DNA of 64,000 bases from Homoserinimonas aerilata (GCF_006716125.1 NZ_VFOM01000001.1:1178001-1242000), one strand, 5' to 3'. Counted from the stretch's first letter, positions 17,067 through 27,039 are shown. Notes: generated by a model not told the origin, from the sequence alone. Numbers and translations: made by a program.

Positions 17067-17223
17067 CCATCCTCCAGTTCGCATGCGCGAAAGAACCTGC
17101 ACACGGCTCGAACCACATGCCGGTTCTCAGCTTCTCACACTGTGAACGCGGCGGTTATCCGATATGTTTCCGGAGGCACAGCCGTGCGGCGAGCGGGCCG
17201 CGCATCCGCCGGAAGGGGCAGCC

Positions 17224-18039
17224 ATGCGTGTTGAACGCGTCACCGATCTGGAGGTAGAAGGGCTCGCCGACTACGCGAGGCTCACCGATGTGGTGCTGCG
17301 TCGCCTCTCCGAGCCCGCGGGCGGTCTCTACATAGCGGAGTCCGTCAAGGTCATCGCTCGGGCCCTCGAGGCCGGGCACAGGCCGCGCTCATTCCTCGTG
17401 CTCGAGAAGTGGCTCGATGATCTGGCGCCGTTGGCCGAGAGATTCGACGTTCCCGTCTTCATCGGCGAAGACGAGCTGCTCAGCGGGCTGACCGGCTTCA
17501 GCCTGCACCGGGGCGCACTCGCATCGATGCACAGGCCTCCTCTGCGTCCCTTCGATGAGCTGCTCGAGGGCGCGACCCGGGTTGTCGTGCTCGAGGACCT
17601 CGCCGATCACACCAATGTCGGGGCCGTCTTCCGCGCTGCGGCGGGGCTGGGGGCGGATGCCGTGCTCATCTCACCCCGATGTGCCGACCCCTTCTACCGC
17701 AGGAGCGTGCGCGTGAGCATGGGGACCGTGCTGCAGGTGCCGTGGACCCGCATGCCGGAGTGGGATGAGGCCGGCCCGGTCCTCTCAGCGCACGGCTTCC
17801 ACATCGCATCACTCGCCCTCTCCGACGACGCCGTCTCGCTCGACGACTTTGCGGCAAACGCACCGGACAAGGTCGCGCTCGTGCTCGGCACGGAGGGCGA
17901 CGGACTGAGCCGGGCAGCCCTCGCCGCAGCCGACACCGTCGTCACGATCCCCATGTTCGGGGGAGTCGACTCCCTCAACGTCGCCGCCGCTGCCGCCGTC
18001 GCCATCTGGGCTCTCCGCGACCCGGCACGGGCATCCTAG
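17224..18039 (+). CDS. TrmH/SpoU family rRNA or tRNA 2'-O-methyltransferase
   Basis: SPOUT methyltransferase of 271 residues. An N-terminal substrate-binding region (LSEPAGGLYIAESVKVIARA) precedes the knotted domain, whose motifs are VVLEDLADHTNVGAVFRAA, LVLGTEGDGLS and IPMFGGVDSLNVAAAAAVA, which hold the SAM pocket and catalytic Arg/Asn. The target nucleotide is unknown. The frame is open from 17164, but the ATG at 17224, preceded by GGAAGGGG, begins the homology. Its TAG stop also supplies the first half of the -10 hexamer of the next gene. Confidence 0.85.
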   Translation: MRVERVTDLEVEGLADYARLTDVVLRRLSEPAGGLYIAESVKVIARALEAGHRPRSFLVLEKWLDDLAPLAERFDVPVFIGEDELLSGLTGFSLHRGALASMHRPPLRPFDELLEGATRVVVLEDLADHTNVGAVFRAAAGLGADAVLISPRCADPFYRRSVRVSMGTVLQVPWTRMPEWDEAGPVLSAHGFHIASLALSDDAVSLDDFAANAPDKVALVLGTEGDGLSRAALAAADTVVTIPMFGGVDSLNVAAAAAVAIWALRDPARAS

Positions 18040-18042
18040 GAT
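18037..18042 (+). promoter_or_regulatory. Leaderless -10 element built on the TrmH-family stop codon
   Basis: TAGGAT whose first three bases are the TAG stop of the methyltransferase gene; six bases (TGCCGG) separate it from the GTG at 18049. Confidence 0.5.
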
Positions 18043-18048
18043 TGCCGG

Positions 18049-19278
18049 GTGCCGAACACTCCGAACAGGGTCTACCGTCGACGGCGTCTGGCCGTGCTCG
18101 GCGGGCTCACGGCGTTCATCACGGCGCTCGCCTATCTTCCGCTGACGCTTCTCGCGCCCATCGGCCCCTACACACCGAGCACGATCGACTTCACGACGCC
18201 GGAGACAGCCGCCGTCGAGCTGAGCTGGCCGAGCAGCTCGGCCGTGGCGATCGGTGCCGTCGGCTTTCCCGGGGTACTCGCCTCCAGCGGGAGTGCTGAT
18301 CCGCTCCCGATCGCGAGCATCACGAAGGTGATCGGCGCGCTGGTCATATTGGAGGCGCATCCGCTCACCCTCGGGGAGTCAGGCCCGGATATCGCATTCA
18401 CTGAGACCGACGTCGGCTACTACTGGGACTACAGGGCGGTGCTCGGATCCGTCGAGCCCGTGAGCGCGGGGCTCGTGCTCAGCGAGTACCAGGCCCTCCA
18501 GGCATCCCTGATCTCCTCGGCGAACAACTATGCGCGGTCGCTCGGCGTGTGGGCCTTCGGATCGGATGCGGGCTTCGTGACAGCCACCGCCGACTGGCTC
18601 GATCGCAACGGCCTGCACGACACCACAGTGATGGAACCGACGGGGCTCGACCCCGCCAATCGGAGTACCGCATCCGATCTCCTCGAGCTCGGCAAGCTCG
18701 CCCTCGCGAACCCTGTCGTCGCCGAGATCGTCTCGATGAGCTCCGCGACCCTGCCGGTCATGGGTCTGATCGAGAACTCGAACAAGATCCTCGGCTCCGT
18801 TGGTGTGGACGGGATCAAGACGGGCACGCTCGACGAGGCGGGGGCCTGCCTCCTCTTCTCCACCGACGTCGAGGTCGGCACGGAGTCGATCACGGTCGTG
18901 GGCGTCGCCCTCGGCGGGGCGACACACGCCTCCCAGTATCCGGAGGTGGTCGCCCTGATCGACTCGCTGCGCGACGACTTCCACAGCGTGCCCATCACAG
19001 CCGAGGGAGAGTCGTTCGGCAGCTACAGCACGGCATGGGGGCAGCACGCGGATGCGGTGGCCGAGCAGCGCCGCGACGTCGTCGTCTGGGGCGAGACGCC
19101 GGTGACCGCATCCGTGTCGCTGCACCCCGTCGCGCTTGCCGCAGCGGGAACCGAGGTCGGTGAACTGCTGGTCATGGCCGGCTCCGACTCGTTCTCGATT
19201 CCGCTCGTGCTCGACGTCGAACTCAGCGATCCCGGGCCGCTGTGGAGGCTGTCCAATCCCGGTCGCCTCGCTGGCTGA
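18049..19278 (+). CDS. D-alanyl-D-alanine carboxypeptidase (class C low-molecular-weight PBP)
   Basis: Penicillin-binding protein of 409 residues. An uncleaved signal or membrane anchor occupies residues 14-37, followed by the three PBP motifs: S90-I-T-K93, S157-A-N159 and K257-T-G259. A C-terminal domain of about 120 residues follows the catalytic part, as in PBP5-like carboxypeptidases. It trims the terminal D-Ala from peptidoglycan stem peptides outside the membrane. The GTG at 18049 lies six bases after TAGGAT, with no ribosome binding site. Confidence 0.9.
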   Translation: MPNTPNRVYRRRRLAVLGGLTAFITALAYLPLTLLAPIGPYTPSTIDFTTPETAAVELSWPSSSAVAIGAVGFPGVLASSGSADPLPIASITKVIGALVILEAHPLTLGESGPDIAFTETDVGYYWDYRAVLGSVEPVSAGLVLSEYQALQASLISSANNYARSLGVWAFGSDAGFVTATADWLDRNGLHDTTVMEPTGLDPANRSTASDLLELGKLALANPVVAEIVSMSSATLPVMGLIENSNKILGSVGVDGIKTGTLDEAGACLLFSTDVEVGTESITVVGVALGGATHASQYPEVVALIDSLRDDFHSVPITAEGESFGSYSTAWGQHADAVAEQRRDVVVWGETPVTASVSLHPVALAAAGTEVGELLVMAGSDSFSIPLVLDVELSDPGPLWRLSNPGRLAG

Positions 19279-19281
19279 ACA

Positions 19282-19337
19282 GCCGGGTATATTCCAGAAT
19301 CGGCATGGGTAGAGGCTGGGAATATGCTCGATCCGGC
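19282..19337. other. Nested inverted repeats between PBP and desaturase genes
   Basis: ATATTCC (19289-19295) pairs with GGAATAT (19319-19325), and outside it GCCGG (19283-19287) with CCGGC (19333-19337). It could be a weak terminator or a structured leader of the desaturase mRNA. No convincing -35/-10 pair was found in the rest of the 179-base gap. Confidence 0.3.
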
Positions 19338-19457
19338 CTGTAATTCGCGATTCCTCAGTGGAAACGGTACGTCTTCAAGTAGGCTCTTGAGGTATCCGTT
19401 GCAGCAAGCGCTACATCATATGACCCCGGCTGGGAAGTCACCAGAATCGAGGGAGCC

Positions 19458-20558
19458 ATGAGCGCCGCCGAAGCACAACCCGTCGTCACATTCACCCGCA
19501 CGCGTCCGGGCGGTGACCGCAAGAGCCCGACGACCGAATACTCGGCGCTGCTCAACACTGTGCGCGACGCCGGCCTGCTCCGCAGGAGCACCACCTTCTA
19601 CTACCTCATGTTCAGCGGAATCACACTCGCCCTCGGCGGTGTCATCACCGGCTTCATCCTGCTCGGCGACAGCTGGTTCCAGCTGCTCATGGCGGCAGCC
19701 CTCGGCATCGTGCTCACGCAGTACGCCTTCCTGGCCCATGAGGCAGCCCACCGACAGATCTTCGCATCGGGCAAGCTCAACGACGTCGTCGGGCGCACAC
19801 TCGCCAACGCCTTCGTCGGTATCAGCTACCAGTGGTGGATGACCAAGCACTCCCGCCACCACGCGAACCCCAACATCGTGGGCAAAGACCCCGACATCGA
19901 GCCCGACTTCATCATCTTCCAGGAGACGGATGCGGCACAGAAGAAGGGCCTGTACGCCTGGGTGCTCAAGCGCCAGGGCTACCTCTTCTTCCCGGCTCTC
20001 ATGCTCGAGGGCCTCAACCTGCACGTACACGGCTTCAAGACGGCGTTCGGCCGCGGCAAGGTGCAGGAACGATGGATCGAGATCACGATGCTCACGAGCC
20101 GCGTCGGCGCCTATCTCGCCGTGCTGTTCCTCGTGCTTCCGCTCGGCATGGCGTTCGCATTCCTCGGCGTGCAGCTCGCCGTGTTCGGCGTCTACATGGG
20201 TGCAGCCTTCGCTCCGAACCACAAGGGCATGCCGATCCTGCCGCATGACAGCAAGGTTGACTTCCTGCGTCGTCAGGTGCTGACCTCGCGCAACATCAAG
20301 GGCGGCTGGCTCATGGACACGTTCATGGGCGGACTCAACTACCAGATCGAGCACCACCTGTTCCCGAACATGCCCCGCCCCCATCTGCGCAAGGCGAACG
20401 AGATCGCCAAGGAGTACTGCGCGAGCCACAACATCCCGTTCACCGAGACGAGCCTCACCCAGTCGTACGGCATCGTGATCCAGTACCTGAATCGTGTGGG
20501 GCTCGCAGCCGGGGGAGACCCCTTCGACTGCCCAGCGGCCGCCCAGCTCGGGCGTTAG
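19458..20558 (+). CDS. Membrane fatty acid desaturase (acyl-lipid/acyl-CoA, front-end-like)
   Basis: Integral membrane di-iron desaturase of 366 residues. All three histidine boxes are present: HEAAH at 94-98, HSRHH at 131-135, and Q296-I-E-H-H300, with two pairs of hydrophobic segments between them. The Gln-for-His in the third box is typical of delta-5/delta-6-like desaturases and of the actinobacterial DesA3-type group. It introduces a cis double bond into membrane fatty acids and so helps maintain fluidity in the cold. No ferredoxin reductase partner is adjacent. It converges on the ROK gene with 18 bases between. Confidence 0.9.
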   Translation: MSAAEAQPVVTFTRTRPGGDRKSPTTEYSALLNTVRDAGLLRRSTTFYYLMFSGITLALGGVITGFILLGDSWFQLLMAAALGIVLTQYAFLAHEAAHRQIFASGKLNDVVGRTLANAFVGISYQWWMTKHSRHHANPNIVGKDPDIEPDFIIFQETDAAQKKGLYAWVLKRQGYLFFPALMLEGLNLHVHGFKTAFGRGKVQERWIEITMLTSRVGAYLAVLFLVLPLGMAFAFLGVQLAVFGVYMGAAFAPNHKGMPILPHDSKVDFLRRQVLTSRNIKGGWLMDTFMGGLNYQIEHHLFPNMPRPHLRKANEIAKEYCASHNIPFTETSLTQSYGIVIQYLNRVGLAAGGDPFDCPAAAQLGR

Positions 20559-20576
20559 CCCCAGGGCGTTCGCAGC

Positions 20577-21809
20577 TCACGACCGCCGGAACGACAACGG
20601 GTCGGTCAGCAGGGGTGCGAACGCCAGCTCGGCCGCGCCGATCATGACCCGACGCGAACGCAGTCGTGCGCGACTGAGCGTGACGGCACGCGAGTGCCCC
20701 GAGAGCGATCGAAGGTTCAGCGTCCCCCCGAGCCTCTCCTCCGAGACGGTGAGAAGGGCTCCGAGGTAACCGCCGAGCACGACCATCTCCGGGTCGAAGA
20801 TGTTGACGAGGTTGGTCAGGGCGATCGAGAGGAAGCCGAGCTGACGCTGCACCTCCTCGAGAACAGCATGATCACGTGTGACCCCGAGCTCGATGTCCAG
20901 CTCGTGCTCGTCGGCTCTCGTCAGCCTGAGCGGTTCCAGAATGGATGCGAGATTCACCTCTGTCTCGAGGCATCCGATGCGTCCGCAATGGCAGCGACGG
21001 CCGTTGCTGTTCACCATGATGTGGCCGAGCTCACCCGCGAAACCCGTCGTACCTCGAAGCGGCGCACCATCGATTATGACGCCGCCGCCGATTCCATTCG
21101 TGCCACCGTTGACGAACACCAGGTCGCGAACGCCGCGCGCCGCACCAAACATGTTCTCGGCGATCGCGCCGACACTCGCATCGTTGGCGACATACACGGG
21201 CAGCGCGAACGCGTCTGCCATCGGGGTCGCGAGATCGACATCGTGCCATGAGAGTTGCGGCGCGTTGACGATGCGCGAGTTGCTCGCATTCACCAGCCCG
21301 GGAACAGCCACGCCGATACCGACGATGTCATAGTTCGCCCGAATCTCGGGCTGCATCCCCCCAACGATCGACCGGGCGACAGCGACTGTCTCGGCCGGGG
21401 TCGGTATGTGGGCGGTGTCGAAGCGCACGCTGCGAATGATCTCGCCGCCGAGACCGACGAGCCCTATGGCGATACTCCTGCCCTCGGGGTTCACCGTGAT
21501 CGCGGCCAGCCGTGGCTGAGGATGGACCCGGAGGCTTGGCCTCCCGATCTGCCCGACGACGGTCTCCGGCTCACCCTCGTACGCAAGCCCGGCTTCGACG
21601 AGTTCGGAGACGAGAACCGCAATGGTGGAGCGATTGAGCCCCGTCTGTCTTGTCAGCTCAGCGCGTGAGCATCCGCCGTTGTGATGCAGCAACTCCATGA
21701 GCATCGACAGGTTGAAGCGACGCAACTGGTCATTGCTCGTTCGCGTTCCCGTCCGCGGCGCGGAAGGGGGAGCGGTGCGTGCGTCCGTCACATCCGCACG
21801 ACGACTCAT
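20577..21809 (-). CDS. ROK-family transcriptional regulator of the adjacent sugar operon
   Basis: NagC/XylR-type ROK protein of 410 residues. The N-terminal winged helix includes GCSRAELTRQTGLNRSTIAV, followed by the ROK sugar-kinase fold with VNGGTNGIGGGVIIDG and the zinc motif CHCGRIGCLE (three Cys plus the His of GHIM). Such proteins repress sugar operons and respond to the sugar or its phosphate. It is the last gene of the run chvE-mmsA-mmsB-ROK on the minus strand. The ATG at 21809 follows GGGAGGGG; the frame open upstream of it is not conserved-looking. Confidence 0.9.
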   Translation of the reverse strand: MSRRADVTDARTAPPSAPRTGTRTSNDQLRRFNLSMLMELLHHNGGCSRAELTRQTGLNRSTIAVLVSELVEAGLAYEGEPETVVGQIGRPSLRVHPQPRLAAITVNPEGRSIAIGLVGLGGEIIRSVRFDTAHIPTPAETVAVARSIVGGMQPEIRANYDIVGIGVAVPGLVNASNSRIVNAPQLSWHDVDLATPMADAFALPVYVANDASVGAIAENMFGAARGVRDLVFVNGGTNGIGGGVIIDGAPLRGTTGFAGELGHIMVNSNGRRCHCGRIGCLETEVNLASILEPLRLTRADEHELDIELGVTRDHAVLEEVQRQLGFLSIALTNLVNIFDPEMVVLGGYLGALLTVSEERLGGTLNLRSLSGHSRAVTLSRARLRSRRVMIGAAELAFAPLLTDPLSFRRS

Positions 21810-21858
21810 CGCACCCCTCCCACCTTTGAGCGTGTTTCCTTCGTCGAGGGTACTGGGA

Positions 21859-23076
21859 CTACCTCGAGCCGCGCCGCTTGTTGAAGATGTCGAAGGCGAC
21901 TGCCAGAAGCAGGACCAGACCCTTGATGGCCATCTGCCACGCGGCATCCACGGAGAGGATCGACAGACCCATGTTCAGCACGCCCATGACGAGCGCCCCG
22001 ATCACGGCGCCGACAACGGTGCCGACACCACCCTGCACCGCCGCGCCGCCGATGAACACCGCCGCGATCGCATCCAGCTCATAGTTCGTTCCTGCCGATG
22101 CGACCGCTCCTCCGGCGCGGGCGGTCGAGACCACACCGGCAAGGCCTGCAAGGAGGCCCATGTTGGTGAGGATGAAGAAGTCGACCCACCGGGTGTTCAC
22201 GCCGCTCATCATCGCCGCGAAGCGGTTGCCTCCTATGGCGTACACGTGGCGACCGAAGATCGTGTTACGAAGCACGAAGGTGTAGGCGAGGATCAGCCCC
22301 GCCAGGATGATCAGGATGTACGGGGTTCCCGAATAGTCGCTGAGCAGCCATGAGAGCGAGAGAATCGCGACCGCGGCGATGCCCATCTTGATCCAGAACG
22401 AGAGCAACGGCTCGCGTGCGAGGTCGAGACGACGCTGCGCTGCGCGAGCACGAGCCTGCTGCAGCACGAGGAGGACGACCGCGACCACACCGAAGACGAG
22501 CGTGAGCACGTCGCGGCCGCCGATCTCGCCGAGCCACGCCGGGAACCACCCCGCGCCGATGTCGACGAAGCTGTCCGGCAGCCCGCTGATCGTTCCGCCG
22601 GTGAGCAGAACGAGGGTGAGCCCGCGGAACAACAGCATGCCCGCGAGGGTGACGATGAACGCCGGGATTCCGACGAATGCCACCCAGAATCCCTGCCAGG
22701 CACCGACAAGCGCACCCACGAACAGGGCGACGATGACGGCAGCCCACCAGGGCAGGCCCCAGTTGTTCATCGCGATGGCCGTGATGGCGCCGACCATGGC
22801 CACGATCGAACCGACCGACAGATCGATGTGCCCGCCGATGATCACGATGACCATGCCGATGGCGAGGATCAGGACGTAGGCGTTCTGCTGGATGAGGTTG
22901 TTGATGTTGCCCGGGTAGAGCAACCGCCCATCGGTGAGGATCTGGAACAGGATGATGATGACGGCGAGCGCCGCGAGGATCCCGTACTGCCGCAGGTTGA
23001 CGCCGAGCGCCGGTCGACTGCGCCCCTTCCTCTCCGGTGTTGACGGGGTCGTCGGTGTTGTTGTTGTCGAGCTCAA
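21859..23076 (-). CDS. mmsB: Multiple-sugar ABC transporter permease (MmsB/GguB)
   Basis: Permease of 405 residues with about ten transmembrane segments, of the RbsC/XylH class. The N-terminal Thr/Pro-rich tail (MSSTTTTPTT) is followed by the hydrophobic core; HIDLSVGSIVAMVGAI and the EAA-like AIGGNRFAAMMSGVNTRWV loop identify the class. The charged insert near the middle (ARARAAQRRLDLAREP) is seen in the xylose/multiple-monosaccharide subgroup. The start is a TTG with AAAGGAC upstream, three bases after the mmsA stop, indicating tight coupling. Confidence 0.9.
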   Translation of the reverse strand: MSSTTTTPTTPSTPERKGRSRPALGVNLRQYGILAALAVIIILFQILTDGRLLYPGNINNLIQQNAYVLILAIGMVIVIIGGHIDLSVGSIVAMVGAITAIAMNNWGLPWWAAVIVALFVGALVGAWQGFWVAFVGIPAFIVTLAGMLLFRGLTLVLLTGGTISGLPDSFVDIGAGWFPAWLGEIGGRDVLTLVFGVVAVVLLVLQQARARAAQRRLDLAREPLLSFWIKMGIAAVAILSLSWLLSDYSGTPYILIILAGLILAYTFVLRNTIFGRHVYAIGGNRFAAMMSGVNTRWVDFFILTNMGLLAGLAGVVSTARAGGAVASAGTNYELDAIAAVFIGGAAVQGGVGTVVGAVIGALVMGVLNMGLSILSVDAAWQMAIKGLVLLLAVAFDIFNKRRGSR

Positions 23077-23079
23077 GAC

Positions 23080-24612
23080 TCAGTCCTTTCCCGCAGTCAT
23101 GTACTTCATGAGCACTTCCTGCGTAGCGTCGGCCCGGGCTACCTCGCCCGTCAGCCGTCCTTCGGATATTGCGTAGATTCGGTCCGAGAGCCCGAGCAGC
23201 TCAGGGAGTTCCGATGAGATGACGATGACGGCCTTGCCCTGGGCGGCGAGTTCGTTGATGATGCCGTAGATCTCGTACTTCGCACCGACGTCGATGCCTC
23301 GTGTGGGCTCGTCGAGGATGAGCACATCCGGCCCCGTGAAGATCCACTTCGACAGCACGACCTTCTGCTGGTTGCCGCCCGAGAGCTTGCCGGTGATGGC
23401 GGAGACCGACGGCGCCTTGATGTTCATCTTCTGGCGATACGAGTCGGCGACCTTGTACTCGCGGTTGCGGTTGACGACACTCCAGCGCGACAGCTTGCCC
23501 AGTGCGGCTGACGAGATGTTCTCGGCGATGTCGCTGATGAGGTTGAGGCCGTAGCGTTTGCGGTCTTCGGTCGCATAGGCGAGACCATGCTTGATGGCTT
23601 CGCCGACGGTGCGCATCTGGATCTCGGTTCCGCGCTTGTAGATGCGGCCGGAGATCTTCGTGCCGTAGGAGCGGCCGAAGACGCTCATCGCCAGCTCCGT
23701 GCGGCCCGCCCCCATGAGTCCGGCGAAGCCGACGATCTCGCCGGCATGCACCGTGAACGATGCCCCGTCGACTACCTTGCGGGCGGTGTCGACCGGGTGG
23801 TGCACCGTCCAGTCCTCGACCCGCAGCACCTCCTCACCGATGTCTGGGTCGCGGGGCGGGAACAGGTTGTTGAGGTCGCGCCCGACCATCGAACGGATGA
23901 TGCGACCCTCAGTGGCGTCGGGTTCCGACATCGAGAAGCTTTCGATCATCCTGCCGTCGCGGATGATCGTCACGCTGTCTGCGATGCGCTTAATCTCCTT
24001 GAGCTTGTGCGAGATGATGATGCAGGTGATGCCCTGGGCGCGCAGCTGCTCGATCAGTCCGAGCAGGTGGGTCGAGTCCTCGTCATTGAGCGCAGCGGTC
24101 GGCTCGTCGAGGATGAGCAGCTTGACGTTCTTCGACAGCGCCTTGGCGATCTCGACGAGTTGCTGCTTGCCGACCCCGAGTTCGAGCACGGGCGTCGCCG
24201 GGTTCTCACGAAGGCCCACACGGTCGAGCAGTTCGGCCGCTCTGCTGTTGGTGGCGTTCCAGTCGATGACGCCGCGCCTGTGCTGCTCGTTGCCGAGGAA
24301 GAGGTTCTCGGCGATGGAGAGGTAGGGGCTGAGGGCCAGCTCCTGATGGATGATGACGATCCCGTCACGCTCGCTGTCGTTGATCGAGCGGTAGGCGGCA
24401 TCCTTGCCGTCGAATCGGATGTCGCCTTCGTAGCTGCCGGCGGGGTAGACGCCACTCAGTACCTTCATGAGCGTCGACTTGCCCGCACCGTTCTCTCCGC
24501 AGATGCCGTGCACCTCGCCGCGACGCACCGTGATGGACACGTCTTCGAGTGCCTTCACCGGGCCGAACGTCATGGTGATTCCGGTCATCGCCAGAATGCT
24601 GGATGACTCCAT
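23080..24612 (-). CDS. mmsA: Multiple-sugar ABC transporter ATPase (MmsA/GguA)
   Basis: Double-domain sugar ATPase of 510 residues. Domain 1 has Walker [10 protein letters not shown] and Walker [12 protein letters not shown]; domain 2 has the degenerate GLMGAGRTE in place of Walker A and the intact [14 protein letters not shown] signature, the usual asymmetry of RbsA-type proteins. The substrate class (xylose, arabinose, galactose or glucose) is set by the binding protein. It has AAAGGAACC before its ATG. An 80-base gap with a strong hairpin separates it from the upstream binding-protein gene. Confidence 0.93.
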   Translation of the reverse strand: MESSSILAMTGITMTFGPVKALEDVSITVRRGEVHGICGENGAGKSTLMKVLSGVYPAGSYEGDIRFDGKDAAYRSINDSERDGIVIIHQELALSPYLSIAENLFLGNEQHRRGVIDWNATNSRAAELLDRVGLRENPATPVLELGVGKQQLVEIAKALSKNVKLLILDEPTAALNDEDSTHLLGLIEQLRAQGITCIIISHKLKEIKRIADSVTIIRDGRMIESFSMSEPDATEGRIIRSMVGRDLNNLFPPRDPDIGEEVLRVEDWTVHHPVDTARKVVDGASFTVHAGEIVGFAGLMGAGRTELAMSVFGRSYGTKISGRIYKRGTEIQMRTVGEAIKHGLAYATEDRKRYGLNLISDIAENISSAALGKLSRWSVVNRNREYKVADSYRQKMNIKAPSVSAITGKLSGGNQQKVVLSKWIFTGPDVLILDEPTRGIDVGAKYEIYGIINELAAQGKAVIVISSELPELLGLSDRIYAISEGRLTGEVARADATQEVLMKYMTAGKD

Positions 24613-24647
24613 GGTGGTTCCTTTGCTGTCGGATGCAGGGGAAGAGA

Positions 24648-24687
24648 CTGCGGCCGGATCCGGCCCGAGAGACGGATCCGGCCGCAG
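24648..24687 (-). other. Intercistronic hairpin between chvE and mmsA
   Basis: A perfect 15-base-pair stem (24648-24662 with 24673-24687) and a ten-base loop in the 80-base gap. There is no T-run, so it looks less like a terminator than an mRNA-stabilising or attenuating element that would give more binding protein than ATPase. Confidence 0.6.
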
Positions 24688-24692
24688 AGCCG

Positions 24693-25811
24693 CTACAGTC
24701 CGACGTCGGACGCCTTGATGAAGCCAGAGTCGATGAGCTTCGACTGCACCAGGTCCTTCGTCACGACCTCAGGCTCGAGCAGGTACGACGGCACGACCTT
24801 CTTGCCGTTGTCGTAGGTCTCCGTGTCGTTGACCGAGACCTCGTCGCCGCCGACGATCTCCTTGATCATCTCGAAGACCTGCGCGCCGAGGGCACGGGTG
24901 TCCTTCCACACGGTCATGGACTGCTCGCCGGCGAGGATCGCCTTGACGTTCGCCTTGTCGGCATCCTGACCCGTGATCACCGGGTAGTCGGCACCCGGCT
25001 TGTAGCCTGCGGACTTGAGCGACGCCTCGATACCGATGGCGAGACTGTCGTTGGGGGAGAGCACGACGTCGACCTTCTCGTCGCCCGTGTAGAACGACGA
25101 GAGGCGGTTGTCCATCTCGGCCTGCGCCTTGTCTGACGCCCAACCCTGGATTCCGATCGAGGCCCAGTCATCCGTCGTCGCGGGTGACTTGCCGCTCGGA
25201 ACGACAAGCTTGCCGCTCTCGATGTAGGGGCTCAGAACATCCCAAGCGCCCGAGAAGAAGAACTTGGCGTTGTTGTCGTCGGGGCTTCCGGCGAAGGGCT
25301 CGAGGTTGAACGGCCCGGCCTCCGAGTCGAGGCCGAGCGTGTCGACGATGTACTGGCCCTGCAGCTGGCCGACCTTGTAGTTGTCGAAGGTCGCGTAGTA
25401 GTCGACATTCTCGGTGCCGTTGATGAGCCGGTCATAGGCGATGACGACGGCATCCTGCTTCTTCGCCTCTTCGAGGACCGGCGCGAGCACCTGGCCGTCG
25501 ATCGATGCGACGACGAGGATCTTGGCCCCGCCGGCGATCTGGTTCTGGATCTGGCTGATCTGCTGATCGGTCTTGTTGTCTGCGTACTGCAGGTCGACGG
25601 TGCAGCCGTCGTCCTTCAGCAGCTTCTGCAGCTGCTCTCCGTCGTTGATCCACCGTTCGAGCGAACGGGTGGGCATCGAGATGCCGACGTTGCAGTCGAC
25701 GGCGCTGTCGGATGCGTCGCCGCCACCGGGCGCCTGGCCTGAGCATGCTGCGAGCGATACTGCGAGTGCTCCGGTGGCTGCGACGGCCAGGAGCTTCTTG
25801 GGGATGGACAT
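24693..25811 (-). CDS. chvE: Sugar ABC transporter substrate-binding lipoprotein (ChvE-like)
   Basis: Periplasmic-binding-protein-type lipoprotein of 372 residues. The signal peptide ends in the lipobox LAAC with Cys23 as the acylated residue. The mature part is a type-I sugar-binding fold: [59 protein letters not shown] and [20 protein letters not shown]. These blocks match ChvE/XylF, binders of several monosaccharides. It heads the operon chvE-mmsA-mmsB-ROK. AGAGGAAAG precedes the ATG. A leader of about 140 bases is predicted from the promoter at 25956-25985. Confidence 0.92.
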   Translation of the reverse strand: MSIPKKLLAVAATGALAVSLAACSGQAPGGGDASDSAVDCNVGISMPTRSLERWINDGEQLQKLLKDDGCTVDLQYADNKTDQQISQIQNQIAGGAKILVVASIDGQVLAPVLEEAKKQDAVVIAYDRLINGTENVDYYATFDNYKVGQLQGQYIVDTLGLDSEAGPFNLEPFAGSPDDNNAKFFFSGAWDVLSPYIESGKLVVPSGKSPATTDDWASIGIQGWASDKAQAEMDNRLSSFYTGDEKVDVVLSPNDSLAIGIEASLKSAGYKPGADYPVITGQDADKANVKAILAGEQSMTVWKDTRALGAQVFEMIKEIVGGDEVSVNDTETYDNGKKVVPSYLLEPEVVTKDLVQSKLIDSGFIKASDVGL

Positions 25812-25940
25812 GGGTGCTTTCCTCTCTGAATGCGGTCATGACGCGAATCACGAGCCGTCCGAGGAATGGCAGAGGGCGCAGACGACACCACAGGGAACCG
25901 GTGCGTTGCGCCTTCGTACCGTCGGCAGCTTCGCGCGACA

Positions 25941-25996
25941 TTTGTTGACGGGGACAACATAGCCACTTCTTCGGAGGTTTGTCTACGCCGACAACA
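25941..25996 (-). promoter_or_regulatory. Promoter of the sugar operon with two flanking ROK operators
   Basis: On the minus strand TAGACA (25985-25980) and TATGTT (25961-25956) form -35 and -10 elements 18 bases apart. Two 19-base boxes, tttgtctacgccgacaaca (25978-25996) and tttgttgacggggacaaca (25941-25959), agree at 15 of 19 positions, lie 37 bases apart, and cover the -35 and the -10. The operon encodes its own ROK regulator. From 25812 to 25939 I see only untranslated leader. Confidence 0.6.
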
Positions 25997-26104
25997 AAGA
26001 AATTTCCGAGGGCACGGCTCGACGCCGTCACGGATGCCCCGACCACGCATCGCGTGCAGCCCGCGAGATCACGCGGCTGCCAGCATGCAGCCGATCGAAT
26101 ACGC

Positions 26105-26866
26105 CTAGAAGCCGGGCCTCTTCGGTGCGATTCCGTCGCCCGAGGACTGGTGGCGGATGCGACGGATCACCCACGGCATGAGATGTTCGCGAGCCCAGAC
26201 CATGTCGTCCGTGCGCGCCTGGCGCCACGGCCTCGGCGGCAGGGGTTCGGGGGAGAACGCCTCCAGGCCGTGGTCGACGCCGAGCGCCTCGAGCATGGCC
26301 CTGGCGATGGTGTGATGGCCGGTGGGGGAGAAGTGCAGCCGATCCGGCGCCCACATGCGCGAGTCCTGCAGCTCGCGCAGCGCCCACATGTCGACGACGA
26401 TCGCGTCGTGTCTGTGCGCGATTCCCCTGAGATTCTCGTTGTAGATCGCGACTTTGCCACGGATGCGCCGCATCATGGGCGTCATTCCGATGTCTGGTCC
26501 GTTGAAGAGCACGACGGTCGCACCCGCGGACCTCAGCCGCTCGATGGCCCCCTCCAGCCGTGCGGCGACCTCGTCGGGGTCCGTGTTGGGGCGGATGATG
26601 TCGTTGCCGCCAGCGGAGATCGAGATCAGGTCGGGGCGCAGCTCAAGAGCCGGCTCCACCTGCTCGTCGATGATCTGTTGCAGCAGGCGGCCGCGCACCG
26701 CCAGGTTTGCGTAGGCGAAGTCTGCGGTCTGGGTGGCGAGGACCTCGGCGACGCGATCTGCCCATCCCCGATGCCCGCCCGGGCTGTTCGGCTCCGGGTC
26801 CCCGATGCCCTCGGTGAATGAGTCGCCGAGGGCGACATAACGCGACCAGGGATGCTGTGAGGTCAT
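26105..26866 (-). CDS. SGNH/GDSL-family hydrolase
   Basis: SGNH hydrolase of 253 residues from the chosen ATG. Block I is VALGDSFTEGIGDPEP with the nucleophile Ser, block III is ISAGGNDIIRP with the Gly and Asn oxyanion residues, and block V is LHFSPTGHHTIA, close to the usual DxxH. No signal peptide is visible, so it is probably an intracellular esterase or lipase-like enzyme. The frame extends to a TTG at 26902 and an ATG at 26881, so the start is uncertain; 26866 begins the family homology. Confidence 0.82.
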   Translation of the reverse strand: MTSQHPWSRYVALGDSFTEGIGDPEPNSPGGHRGWADRVAEVLATQTADFAYANLAVRGRLLQQIIDEQVEPALELRPDLISISAGGNDIIRPNTDPDEVAARLEGAIERLRSAGATVVLFNGPDIGMTPMMRRIRGKVAIYNENLRGIAHRHDAIVVDMWALRELQDSRMWAPDRLHFSPTGHHTIARAMLEALGVDHGLEAFSPEPLPPRPWRQARTDDMVWAREHLMPWVIRRIRHQSSGDGIAPKRPGF

Positions 26867-27039
26867 GATTCCATGCTGCATGATCGTGTGCTGAACCGCC
26901 AAAACTCTTGTAGGAAGGCTCGTTTCTTTATCACACGACTCTCCGAGCTCAGTATTGCCCCGCTTTCGGGGGGCATGTAAAACTTATCTCAGGTCGTCGA
27001 GACTCGGCGGCTGCGAAAGTGATCGACTGGGAGGTCGTC

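Noticed and set aside
17145..17175. Leaderless start at the ATG at 17164 for the TrmH-family gene
   Set aside because: The hexamer before it fits poorly, and the ATG at 17224 has a good ribosome binding site and begins the homology.
23050..23076. CA-rich microsatellite at the start of mmsB
   Set aside because: It encodes the Thr/Pro-rich N-terminal tail of the permease and is in frame.
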